DNA from: Tetmemena sp. SeJ-2015
Lineage: Eukaryota; Ciliophora; Spirotrichea; Sporadotrichida; Oxytrichidae
NCBI GenBank assembly: GCA_027382625.1
Contig: JAJKFJ010022078.1
Span: 1 to 64,000 of the forward strand
Direction of reading: 5' to 3'
DNA length: 64,000 nt
In this document: positions 11,701 to 23,800 of the stretch, piece after piece
Position numbering within the stretch: position 1 is the stretch's first letter
Layout of the letters: each line of letters begins with the position of its first letter
Notes under the pieces: generated by a model
What the model was told of the DNA's origin: nothing
The model's input: only the letters and a program-made list of their open reading frames with translations
The model's database searches: none
Position numbers and translations under genes: made by a program

Positions 11701-12960
11701 ATACTGTGTATTTACTCTATGTCACTCACTTATCTCTATACACTCTAAGTAGAAATGATGATTATATACTTGATATGATAAGTGATGAAGAGTGTAAATG
11801 CATTTTCCACTTGATAGCGTAACTTACTTGAGTGCGCTCAATGTGCGATATGTGCGCCGTGAAACGCTCTCTCGAATGATGCTACTTGCGCACTTGTTGC
11901 ATATCGGAAAAGTAGAGAGGAGAGGCTTGCACTGAAAAGTGCGATAGTGATTTTCACTCCACCATACTTAAGTTTGCACTTGTTTGCACTTGTATCGTAA
12001 TGTACACATATGCCATGAGTGCGCATACTAGTGATTCATGTTTGCACATGATGTATGAATGATGTTAGCATGCAGGAGCAGTGATGCACTTCGCGCACAT
12101 AGAGTTTGCAGTGAAAGAGTGCGCTCTCAATCAAAGTGCGATAGAGTACTTAACTCCATTAATAATGATCGATTAAAGTTATGATCAATTATAAGTATAT
12201 GATTATTAAGTTATAGCGATTATTGGTTATATCATTATTAATGGAGTTAAGTACTCTATCGCACTTTGATTGAGAGCGCACTCTTTCACTGCAAACTCTA
12301 TGTGCGCGAAGTGCATCACTGCTCCTGCATGCTAACATCATTCATACATCATGTGCAAACATGAATCACTAGTATGCGCACTCATGGCATATGTGTACAT
12401 TACGATACAAGTGCAAACAAGTGCAAACTTAAGTATGGTGCAGTGAGAATGACTATCGCACTTTTCAGTGCAAGCCTCTCCTCTCTACTTTTCCGATATG
12501 CAACAAGTGCGCAAGTAGCATCATTCGAGAGAGCGTTTCACGGCGCACATATCGCACATTGAGCGCACTCAAGTAAGTTACGCTATCAAATGGAAAATGC
12601 ATTTGCACTCTACATAACTTATTATTTCAAGTATATAATCATCATTTCTACTTAGAGTGTATAGAGATAAGTGAATGATATAGAGTAAATACACAGTATA
12701 TAAAGAGTATATGCTTGCTAGCACTTCACACTCTATCGCAGTTGAAGTTTCGATGCGCGATCTAGATGCAATTCAGCATTACTCAACTTGAGATGTGAGA
12801 GCGCACTTGCGTATTGCTTCTATAGTGATAATGATGCATTGAACCATTAAGTTTCCTTCATCGCATCCATGCTACTGAACCTTAGATGACTATAGTTATA
12901 TGCTACTCTTATAGTTATATTTTTCCTCGCAAATTTTTAAAATATTAATTAGTTCTATAA
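11700..12960. repeat. Right terminal palindrome of the giant element
   Basis: The two arms (about 11,700-12,160 and 12,240-12,700) are inverted copies around an AT-rich loop near 12,170-12,230. The stem bases are 'taactccattaataatgat' and its complement. The right arm equals 3,950-4,670 in direct orientation almost base for base, then stops abruptly at about 12,960 with unrelated sequence beyond. This marks an element or truncation boundary. Confidence 0.8.
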
Positions 12961-13565
12961 TATTCTCTTTAATTTTCAAAAAGAAAATAAAGGATAGAAA
13001 TAAAATCTCTAAATAATGATGCTTATTTTAAGAGAATAAATTAATTGATCTCCCTATTTATTAATAACAATAGCAGAGGGTTAGTAAAAAACATCATTAT
13101 GGTTCAGACTTTACTAAAAAGATAATTTATTAAAATAATTAATAGAGAGGGCCATAATTGATATACTTTCACCATTTGCATGCACATCGTTTAATTTCAA
13201 AATTAAGATGAAATTATTGTTTAATATTACTAATTTAAGCTTGATTTAGCGAAATTTTTTTTTAAATTTATGAATTCTATTGATAGTTAAAGTTTCTGCA
13301 TTGGGATTCCCTTTGTAGACCTTGAGTTTCCTGGCAGTTTAAAAAATGTGCGTTTGAAGCGATCTAGGGCTCAATCAATAGAGAATTAAAAAATAATAGG
13401 ACTTTATCCTGAGCGATGACGCTCTATCTGCTCTCCTGATGGAGTTAACTGCGCTTTAATGTGGCAGGTGCCAATTATTCATAAATGTAACCTCCTAATA
13501 AAATTGCCCTCAGAAATTGAGGATTCAGATAAAGTCTACAGGATCTTTTTTCCTCGCCTTAAAAA

Positions 13566-13740
13566 GTGCTCTCGTTTGATACCCATATTGCTATGATTTT
13601 AAATTATTTTTTAAATAAACTTGAGTATCATTTTAACTATGTTAAAGATATAAAGATTACTGATTTTGGATTTGCAAAGAAAATATAAAGCATAATTTTT
13701 TAGCTATAAATAAAAGAGAAGATGGTATAGTAATATGCGA
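13566..13740 (+). pseudogene. Protein-kinase DFG segment in left palindrome arm
   Basis: Translation with TAA/TAG = Gln gives a stretch ending 'YVKDIKITDFGFAKKI', a canonical kinase subdomain VII (DFG plus the start of the activation loop, as in CAMK/AGC-type kinases). The preceding residues do not show the HRDLKPEN loop and no APE motif follows, so this is one coding block or a fragment. The mirror copy is in the other arm. It may be an MDS of a scrambled kinase gene or a gene fragment caught in the inverted duplication. Confidence 0.55.
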
Positions 13741-14096
13741 AGACTCATAATATCTGAGAAACAGAATGGTTTTTAGAAATTATTAAAAAGTTAGAATGTT
13801 TTAAATCACTTTTTTTGAAATTAATTAGGTTAACTGTCAATTAATTAAAAACCTTTTACCCGCGGGGGGTTCGAACGACCGTCCTCCAATCATTAATCAG
13901 ACTCAATAGTAGAAATACCATTGAGCGGGGCGAAGTCTGATTAATGATTGGAGGACGGTCGTTCGAACCCCCCGTGGGTAAAAGGTTTTTAATTAATTGA
14001 CAGTTAACCTAATTAATTTCAAAAAAAGTGATTTAAAACATTCTAACTTTTTAATAATTTCTAAAAACCATTCTGTTTCTCAGATATTATGAGTCT

Positions 14097-14271
14097 TCGC
14101 ATATTACTATACCATCTTCTCTTTTATTTATAGCTAAAAAATTATGCTTTATATTTTCTTTGCAAATCCAAAATCAGTAATCTTTATATCTTTAACATAG
14201 TTAAAATGATACTCAAGTTTATTTAAAAAATAATTTAAAATCATAGCAATATGGGTATCAAACGAGAGCAC
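14097..14271 (-). pseudogene. Protein-kinase DFG segment in right palindrome arm
   Basis: Mirror image of the block at 13,566-13,740, encoding the same 'ITDFGFAKK' motif on the minus strand. I saw no coding difference between the two copies in this block. Confidence 0.55.
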
Positions 14272-14857
14272 TTTTTAAGGCGAGGAAAAAAGATCCTGTA
14301 GACTTTATCTGAATCCTCAATTTCTGAGGGCAATTTTATTAGGAGGTTACATTTATGAATAATTGGCACCTGCCACATTAAAGCGCAGTTAACTCCATCA
14401 GGAGAGCAGATAGAGCGTCATCGCTCAGGATAAAGTCCTATTATTTTTTAATTCTCTATCGATTGAGCCCTAGATCGCTTCAAACGCACATTTTTTAAAC
14501 TGCCAGGAAACTCAAGGTCTACAAAGGGAATCCCAATGCAGAAACTTTAACTATCAATAGAATTCATAAATTTAAAAAAAAATTTCGCTAAATCAAGCTT
14601 AAATTAGTAATAATGCCCATTAAATACTCTTAATATAGATTTGATGTGAAACTTATTATTTTTGTTTCATCATCTTAATGGGCTGTATTCTCTTCCGCAT
14701 TATTGATAAAATGATAACACATACCTTCGCAATAAATACTCTCTCGAGTATTTTTATACTTATTTATAAAAAGGATAGTTCAACAACCAAAATCTAGAAA
14801 TTTATTTAACTTAATTTTATAGCATATTTTATCCTACATATTATCAGCAAATAAATA

Positions 14858-17800
14858 ATGCGAAACTTCGATTTCCAAATACATTATTACAACAACAGCA
14901 AAAATTTTGGGATAAAAAAGTCTTAGATCTTTTTGGCATTGATTATAGAAATTTGTTTGCTTTTAAACCTTGCGAATCTCTAAGGAAATAAATAATATTT
15001 TAAGTGCTTACACCAACTGCTTAATGGATTTTTAGTGCTAACACTACCTCCACGTACACGAACAACGTATAAAATGCAGGTAATCCCCCTTTCTACATAG
15101 GTAAGCTATTTATCAAATATATCCTTCTTGAATAAATAAATTAAATTAATTCTTACCAAATCATTCCCCATGTGTTTTATTTATTTAAATTTTGTAAAAT
15201 GATAAATATAATGGAGGGAGGGGGGAAATCTGAAGAACATTGATAAAGAATGAGGGCTAAAAACTCATACGAATCTTTAAAATCCAATTTAGAGTGTGAT
15301 TTTACATTTCAACATCAACTATTGAGAGTAAGGCCCATCTATAAAGAATTAATTTAATCCTACTCATACCTAGTAAAAATAAAGACTCAAATAAGATGGA
15401 ATTCAGGAAGAATTCATCGGAACTACACTCAAAGAAAGTTCTATTAATGATTTCAGCAGAAGCTAGCTAACTGCAATGGAGTTACTTTCAAATTATCAAG
15501 AAACAGATATCTGCATTCAAACAGCCCAGAATATATACGAGAAATGTTATCATGTAGTTTTAAAGGAAAAAATATTGAGTGCTTTTAAGAGTGGAGTATA
15601 CTTAGTTTTAATATATTCTATATTTTTTTTTTAAATTTATTATTCATTAAAATTAAAGGGTATTTAAATTTCTGAATGATTTTAAGTGAAAGGGTCCCAA
15701 AAAGAATTTAGATCCCATAAAAGTCACCAAAGAATTATTTGAAGTAAACAATTGATTTATTTTTTAAAATGAGAAAATAAATAGAATAAGAATATTTAAA
15801 ACATCGACTTAGATTAATTCAAACTAACAAAATAAAAATGATGATAAAAAGAGCTTCTACTGAAAGTAGTTCTTAGATTTGATGTAGATTCAATTCCCAG
15901 GAGTAATATGAGTGGCTTCTCTAGCACTTTTTAGGCTGCCTATTGTCAATTTACTCAGGTAAACTTAGATTATCGATTGAGGCATTCGTTTTTTTGCGCA
16001 TTTGAGTTTAAATTCTGGGGAAATGTCAAAATTAATGCGTCTCGTAAGCTTAATTATAGATTATATATATCATATATTTTCGCATTAATATTTTACTGAT
16101 CATATTAAAAATATGTATTTTAATTTATGTTAGAAAATTAAATAAGTTCCTTTGGCTTGTACTCATGCCCCAGCTGGGACCACTATAAGTAAGTTTTAGC
16201 GTTCATTTCATTTTGGATTTTGTTGGTTTTATTGTTTCAAACTTGAAATGATTTCACACAATTCTAAATTGCTAATAAAAAGAATAATTTTTTTTAGGAT
16301 GCGAAGGAACTTTCTCAGTGGATACTTGGATTTATGTGAACATCTTAAACTCTCAAAGTGTTTTTGTTTGCAGATCTATATTCTTCATAATTTATTTTTG
16401 AGACACTACGTAACAAACTAAAAGTTTAATACTCTTTAGAAATCTGGAGGCAATCCTATTACGTTTTATTGCATATTATAAATTCATTTAATTATTGAAT
16501 AATCCAAATGAGAGATTTTGCATTGGATATGATACCAATAAATACTCTATATTGGAATTTAATTCAACTCTATGATAAACTAAAGAAATAAATAGAGATT
16601 ATTAAAAATTTTATCAGTTAATAATTTAAAGCTCTTCTCGGCCGCCAACGGCTTGCTCTATATTTAATCTAAATATCAAACACAAAAAATTTCTACTTAA
16701 ATCATCTTAAAAATACTCATCCGCATCTCGATAATACTCGTTAAATAAGCATTTGAAAAAATCTAAATAAATTTAAACTTGAGGTGATTAGAACTCTGAA
16801 CAGAGTAGAAGAATACAAACTTCAAAGGATGTTAAGCTCGATCAAACTAAGTATGAACTGTTATTCAAATTTGAGAAGTTTAAAATACCAGTGTAGAAAG
16901 TTAAAATTCAGGACGCACACGACCGGCACTAAGCATTGGTCGCCCTTTCCCTGAAGGCTTTCTGGTTTGGTAATCCGTTGCTGGTGGGGAGTGCTTAAAA
17001 GAGGCAAGGGATAATGGCAGCCGAAGCCCTGGGGAAGGTGGTTTAGCTGCTCACTGGAGAGATAATCAAAGGTGAGTGGTTCCCACTCACCCTCCTAATC
17101 CTTGTAGGCGTGGAGGGACGAGATCTATGAGCAAACACTCAGTCATGCAGCTGACAGCGAAGCCAGACGCTACGGAGCAGCGACTTGCTCTCGGTCCGAA
17201 GCTACCGGATTTTTTTTCTCCTTTTAGGTTTTTTGGATGGTCTGCAGAAGCCGGGGCTTCTTGCTCAGAGTGTGAGGTGGCGGGGGTGCCACGTGTTTAA
17301 ATATATGAATGAATACGAATGAAAAATCGTCAATCATATGTTCTAAAATTCATTTGAAAGTTATTTAAAAATATCAGTTATATATTTCTCTTATTTAATT
17401 AAAGCTTTCATTCCAAAAAATAAATAAAATGAGAGGAGAGAGACGACTTTAAAAAGCGCAAGAACTCATTCAGAATAATCAATTTATTGCCAAATCTAAT
17501 TATACTTCAATCAGGTAAACCATTTTGCTCATTCATATTTTATTGGCATTTGTACCAAGTTTACTGTGAAAATGACTAATTGCTCTATCTTTTCCCTATT
17601 CCTTTCTATTTTAATTTTCTTGCTTTAGAGAATGAAAAGCTCAGTAATTTAAGTTGTACAATCCTCCTAAACTTCGGCTATTTCTAAAATAAAGACATGA
17701 GACTGTGAGACTACAATTCACAATTCGAAGTAGATTTGGAACAGTAACGGATTTATGACTTCATGAGATAAGAAAAATCAAACTTTTAAGAGCTAAATTT

Positions 17801-20800
17801 AGAGTAGGAAGAAAAGAAAATCAGCAATTTTTAGGATACAAACAAAACTAATTTAATGTATATAAAATTCGCACTGCGCTCTACTCTAATTCTTATCTGT
17901 TACTTACACTTCTTTTCAATTGTATTTTGGAAAAAATGATTAACGATTTATCATTCGTATTCATCATATATCCCAATTCGGCTGGTAGGTTTGTGTGCGT
18001 CAGATAAGTGCGTCACAGCAATATCATTGACGTCACGGCCTATCTTATTTATGCCGGGGGCCCTTAATTCCCTTAATTATTATTATTATTATAAAATACC
18101 AGTGAATTTTTTCATTTTATTTGATATTAAGCTTATTTAATTTTTAAATAATTCTCAACCATATTTAATAATTTAATCATAATCCATAACTTTTATGAGA
18201 ATGGCTAGATGTTGGTTAGAATGAATAAAAACGACTATAATTAACAAAACAATTGAGACTCTCTCTATTTATATTAAAAATTTTATTTGAACGGTTGTTA
18301 ATATGACAGTAACTTAAATTCATTTTGCAACAAATATAGACGGTTGGAACCATGTCACTGTCACTTTTGTACCCAACTCCTACTATACTAATATAAACTG
18401 CTGGGTTCAAACCGACTCGGGCCTCTCAACCTCAGACAACAATAAAATAATTAAATCATAAAAGTTAATAACTATGTATGGAGATATTAAATTGATGATG
18501 ACCCAAATAATAATGGATACTTTTTAATTATTATTGAATTTTTTGTAGACTTGTGCGCAGGAGGAACAGTTGCTGCTGGATACAGTTTTAATTTTTAATG
18601 GAGCAGGCGGCCTCAGCAGCCCTTTCACAGGCATGGTTAATCGTATTTCCTATTACTATGGAACTCAGATTTCTGCTTCTCAAATATCCACTTTGTACTT
18701 TTAATAAGTTTTTAAAATTAAAATTTATAAATTTAATAAATAAAAAAAAATTAAAAATTAATACTCCTAAACTTAAATAGAATCTATTTTTTTAAATTTT
18801 TTCTTAAGATTTAATTGTGATGTTTGGTGCAATATTTGCCCTGATACCGGAGCATCCCCGAACTAATGCCTTCAGTAAATTTTAAATACTCCGTAAATAA
18901 TATACCCCAGAATCTATTTTAATAGAATGCACCCATAACTAAGAAAAAATCTAGATGAACTGGATAGATATATCTTATTAATTCGGTGTATAAATTAAGC
19001 GACTTTAATATAATGAAACGTGTAGGCGGGAGGGGAGGATGTAGTAGTTATTAAAATTAGTTTTGCCCAACTTTTGAATGAAGAATCTCGTTAATTTGCA
19101 TATTTTGGTTTTATTCTAAAGCAATAGTGTTTTTGCTTTTAGTTTAGAAAGACTTAGGCAGAGTAAATGCACCATTTGCTTTCTAAATGAGGATTATTTT
19201 GTTAGTTCAGTACTCAAATTATTCCATTTTAAATTAAAATTTCCAGCTCATATGAGTCTTTGTTGAATAAGTGAGATGCCTTCTTCACGGTCTCAATGGT
19301 GTCTGAGTGTTACTCAAGTTAAATATAGTCACTGTTTATGATGTTGAAATTGACAATAGAGCTATTAAGTACCACATTTAAAATAAATCCATTAATTTAA
19401 AACAAATATAATGGAACTTTTATTTCAAGTATTTTAAGAAAAAAAATTCTCAATTTTCTTTTAAATAAATTAATATATATAATTTAAAATTCACTGATTT
19501 ATTATAAATTTAATGATTTTAAATTAAAATTAAACTGCGATGACAGGCTACCTAGCAAACTACAATTTCATCTAGCCAAACTATCCTGTGGATTAGGTTT
19601 AACGGGATGACAGCAGTCATCAATTCAATCTCGATGTCAATAGTAATTTTGGGAGAACTCCTGCATACGCTCACATGACTGGACTCTGGTTTGACACAAC
19701 TTATGCCTCCACAAATTAGTACTTAAAATAAGTTATGAGTTTTAAAGCTATAAAATTTGCTTAAATCTCACAAAGAAAAAGGGGTCCACATACACACAAC
19801 TCTGTATTATCAAAATGTCTATAAAAGCTACGATATTCTTAAAATACCAATTAATTAAGAAAAATGAGAGTCAAATTTCATGAAATTTCCCTTAAATTTA
19901 TTAGAATCTCATTTTTACTCATGAATATATCAACTTTTTAATATATTAAATTAACTAAACCTAGCCACTCCTAATTTTATAAATTTTTCTAGTTATTGAA
20001 GAAATCTTATTACGATCTTAGCTTAAATATTATTTCGAAAAATCTAGCAATTTAAGTTTAAAACTGAGAAAATTTTATAATAAATATAGAGCATAATTTC
20101 AAATGCAAAATCTTTGATAAACTTAAAAATATAAAATGAATTATAATATATTACAAAATAAAGAATAATTATCAAAATTAATTCGCAATTATAACTTATC
20201 TATTTATCCAGCTTTCTATTTAATAATAAAGACTAGCAGTAAATATAGAGTCGAGCATATGAGACTCAATTTATTCAAAACAAACATAATCATGATATGA
20301 TTAATCAGAACTAAAAAAACTCTAAATATTAAAAACTATATTATGTCATTAGGCTGGTTTGTTTCCTTCCGACAATGTATGAACAAAGATCTCGTTCCCA
20401 AAGCAATTCTTGCTGAGGAGAAGAAAGCTCTCAAAACAATCGATGTCAACAATGATGGAGATCCCAAACTATCGTGAGATCTCACTAATATGTATGACGA
20501 TGTGATGGGAGATTCCGAGGTTGCTCTATTCCTTCCTACAAGGAACAACTCTCAAACAAAGTTTGCCAGAACGAAAGGTTCTTTTTGGCGTCCCCTTGCT
20601 ACTGTAGTGCTAGAGGTACCCTCAAAGGATCATTGAAGATGCACACAGGAAGAGATTTCTAAGTAGAGGAGAACGACCCAAAAAGAAGCAAGGAATAGTT
20701 ATCAAGCGCGAATGGTTTGAGTGCAGCTCGAAGTATCCCTATTCCTAGTAAGTTTTAGAGTTTTAAACTGTGTAGAGAACCTGGCACTGGCATCTATTAA

Positions 20801-23800
20801 TGAAGGAGAGAGCAAAGGTATTCATAGCACGGAAGCAAAATACAAGCATCAGGTGAGCAAGCGTCTATCACTAATACAAACTTAGGGACGATCGAGATCA
20901 CATAGATGCGGAGCAAGGTTCCCGAAGATGAGGAAGCTAAGGTCATCTGGCCAACAGAAGAGAGAAGGAACCTCTTAAGAATCCCTTCTTCCCAGATAAG
21001 CAAAAGTGACTAAGTCATTAAGTTAAGCTTTAAACTTTTTCTTAAATATTCACTCTACCTTATCTCGCACTTAACTTTGTCTTCTCTTCTTCCACTCTTC
21101 TACAACTACTTCACTATTAATATCCTCCTGTATCGATAGCTTAATCATGCATCAAGGGATAGAGCAGCCTGGGAAGTGCGGGTCCCTTAACTAAGTTCCA
21201 GCAGTAAAACTCAATGCCGCTTGAACTCTGGCGAGTATGGAACATTAAAAAACAGGAGTGATCTACTCAGCGTATGCCTTCTTCGCTTCCTTTGTCTTGT
21301 GTCCGCTGAGGTTGTGTCAACGAGTAGAACGATTCACCGTCTGTGATCTTCTCTCTGAGCTTCCTTATAGAAACGCAACATACTGCTCTCGCTTGATAGA
21401 GCGAGGATGAAGGACATAAGCTTTCTAAGCCTGAGTCTTCGCTGTTTCCTGCAAGTAACGCACTTGTAGTTATAATTACTTTCTACTCGTAAACTTCTAT
21501 GTATCTTTGCTTCTTGTACCAACTCCTTCTTCACAGAAGGTGTTTGTGTGTGACAACAGCTTAGTCAAGACATACAAACTTCACGCCTATCCCTTTCACA
21601 CCTGAGCAGTGTAATATATTTCAGATTATTATAATAAATGGCTTAGTGAAGTCTATAAACGCGCTTTCACTCGATTCACAGTTTTGTAGCGTTATGCCAT
21701 TTCAACGATTAGATGTTTGCTACAGTCTACGGAGAGTCTTGAGAGTTAAGGAAACTATCTATGGAAGATCTTCGCCGCGCTACTCCAAACTGAAGTGCGC
21801 TTGTGCGAAGAGTTTGAGGATCATCAAATAATTGATTTGCACATCTTGAAACTTAGAAGTGCGATGAGGAAAAAACCTGCAACTCCTAACTTTCTCTGTC
21901 TGCAAAAAGCAACTTTCAAATGCGAGAGTATAATTTACTCTGATAAGGGTGACTAAATCCATACCTTAGAGTCAAAATGAAACTGAAGATCGGAAGAGTT
22001 TCAAAAAAGTTTATTTTTTTGAGTAATTTCGCGTTTGAACAAAAAGTATTATGAGTATTAATAAAGAATTTAATTATACGCAACTTATTTTCAACTTTCT
22101 TATCATATCGTGGGGTTATGAATAGTCAATTGTGTTTTTGGTGTCCCTTAGTTGCCCTAATTTTTAATATTCTAATTAATAATCGCTCAATTTTAGGATT
22201 TAAAAAAAATTACTTAGACTCGATAGCAAGCACTTAATTATCAAGTAACGTGGAATCTTTCACAATAGAAACATGGATAAGACCCATTTCAACTTTGGCT
22301 GGAGCAACCATTTTTGAAAAATACTCGACTCCAGGCAACGATTATTTATACTTTGGATTTTAGAGTAATGTTCTTCTCGCTTTTAAGCTTCAAGGAAACA
22401 CAGTTACTTATAATACAGGAGGGGTTTTCCCTCAATTTTGAAGGAGGAAAATATAATTTATGCCTTTAATTTTGTAAAAATTTCCATTTTAGTAAAATAT
22501 AAAAAATTATTGAGAAATACAAATAAATTAACAAAAATGGAAAAGGACATGGTTATTGAATAATAAATTGAATCTAAAAGATTTAATTTAATTAGTAATA
22601 GAGTAAACATTTTGTATTCAGATGTTAGTTAGGACTTCATGATATTTTAATTGCATGCTTAATGTTGCTAAACCATAATTACTATGGTCATCAAGAATAT
22701 TTTTCTAATTAACTAAAACAAGAATGATTTGTACAGAAATTTTCTTCCATTTTTGAATGACTAATTTCAAGATTTTGCTGAACATAAATTCACAACTATT
22801 ACCCAAGTTATGAATGTTATTGCCAATGATATCTGGATAAATAATTTAGTTCGTAATCCATTAAATTTTTATTGCGATTAATTATTTTTTTCTTTTTAAT
22901 TACAGCCTGAAATTAATTTCAGTTAGATATTAAAAATTAGTATTTCTTGATAATTTAATTATATTTAACTTACAATAGTGGCACTTTATAGCTGTATCTG
23001 TAGTAAAATATGATGACAATCGATCTATGATATGCTTTAAGTTTGATACTAACAGTCAATCCTGCTCTTAAATGAATCGCATCTTCACTGAAAGTGGTTC
23101 AGCCATCACTAGAATTTATTTATTATTGGCAATGGTTTCAACGGGTATATGAAAGAACTCAAGGTTTATGATTACGCAAAGGAGGATTTAGATCTGACCA
23201 AAATGGTGCAAACAACGGGTTGTCTCACTAACTCGAATGGTAATTCTTGCACAAAATGTCCTTTTGCATCAGGAGTTTGCATTAACGATTGCTCTTACAA
23301 TCAGTATGTAAATGATACTTTTGGAGGATGCACATCTTGCTATGCCAGCTGCAGATCTTGTTGGGATGCTTATGGCAATACATGCTATTCTTGCCCTAAA
23401 ACTCCGACACCAACAACTTGGACTTATAACTATATTGACACATGCCTCACTAGCTGTGGCGATGGATACAGAGATGATTATGAGGAATGTGATGACGATA
23501 ATAACGCTAATGGTGATGGATGCTCCTCTACCTGTAATATTGAAGATATTTTTAGATGGATATGCTTGTGCAGGAGGATCATTTAAAAATAAGGACACTT
23601 GCTACTCATTGTGCGGAAGCGGTATCCCCCCTCCAGGTGGATGTGATGATGGGAATTTTCAAAGTGGAGATGGGTGCAATTCAGTTTGCAAAGTAGAAAC
23701 TGGTTGGCAATGTTCAGGAACCCCCTCCACATGCTTTGAAATATGTGGAGATAGTAAGAGAGTTGGGAGTGAGGAGTATATTTATTTTGTGCGACGATGG

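Larger units (their letters stand above)
3400..12960. mobile_element. Giant nested palindromic germline element carrying a kinase-like gene
   Basis: The stretch is a large imperfect inverted repeat. The left arm, about 3,960-7,710, is the reverse complement of the right arm, about 8,170-12,180, around a unique centre at about 7,710-8,170. Coding parts of the arms match almost base for base, e.g. 6,824-7,012 (-) against 8,742-8,930 (+). Outer non-coding parts are more diverged. Each end is itself a palindrome (about 3,420-4,370 and 11,700-12,700), and 3,950-4,670 is repeated almost identically in direct orientation at 12,240-12,950. The gene inside has no IES, unlike every cellular gene in this window, which points to a mobile or germline-limited unit. 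No transposase was recognised and the ends lack C4A4 telomeric repeats, so it is not a standard TBE. Confidence 0.65.
13225..14612. repeat. Near-perfect palindrome, 678-bp arms, 32-bp spacer
   Basis: Arms 13,225-13,902 and 13,935-14,612 are reverse complements about the centre 13,918.5, with very few mismatches seen (for example 'cgcggggg' against 'cccccgtg', and 'caatcaatag' against 'ctatcgattg'). The spacer is 13,903-13,934. Sequence identity ends abruptly on both sides. Each arm contains a protein-kinase-like coding block. The palindrome ends about 245 bp before the start of gene A. Confidence 0.9.

Noticed and set aside
3400..12960. Calling the giant palindrome a standard TBE
   Set aside because: No C4A4/G4T4 repeats at its ends, no TBE-type TIR and no transposase; its kinase-like protein is not obviously the TBE kinase.
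13858..13990. tRNA-like GGTTCGAAC T-loop motifs in both palindrome arms
   Set aside because: No 5-bp T stem, acceptor stem or D/anticodon arm can be formed around either motif.
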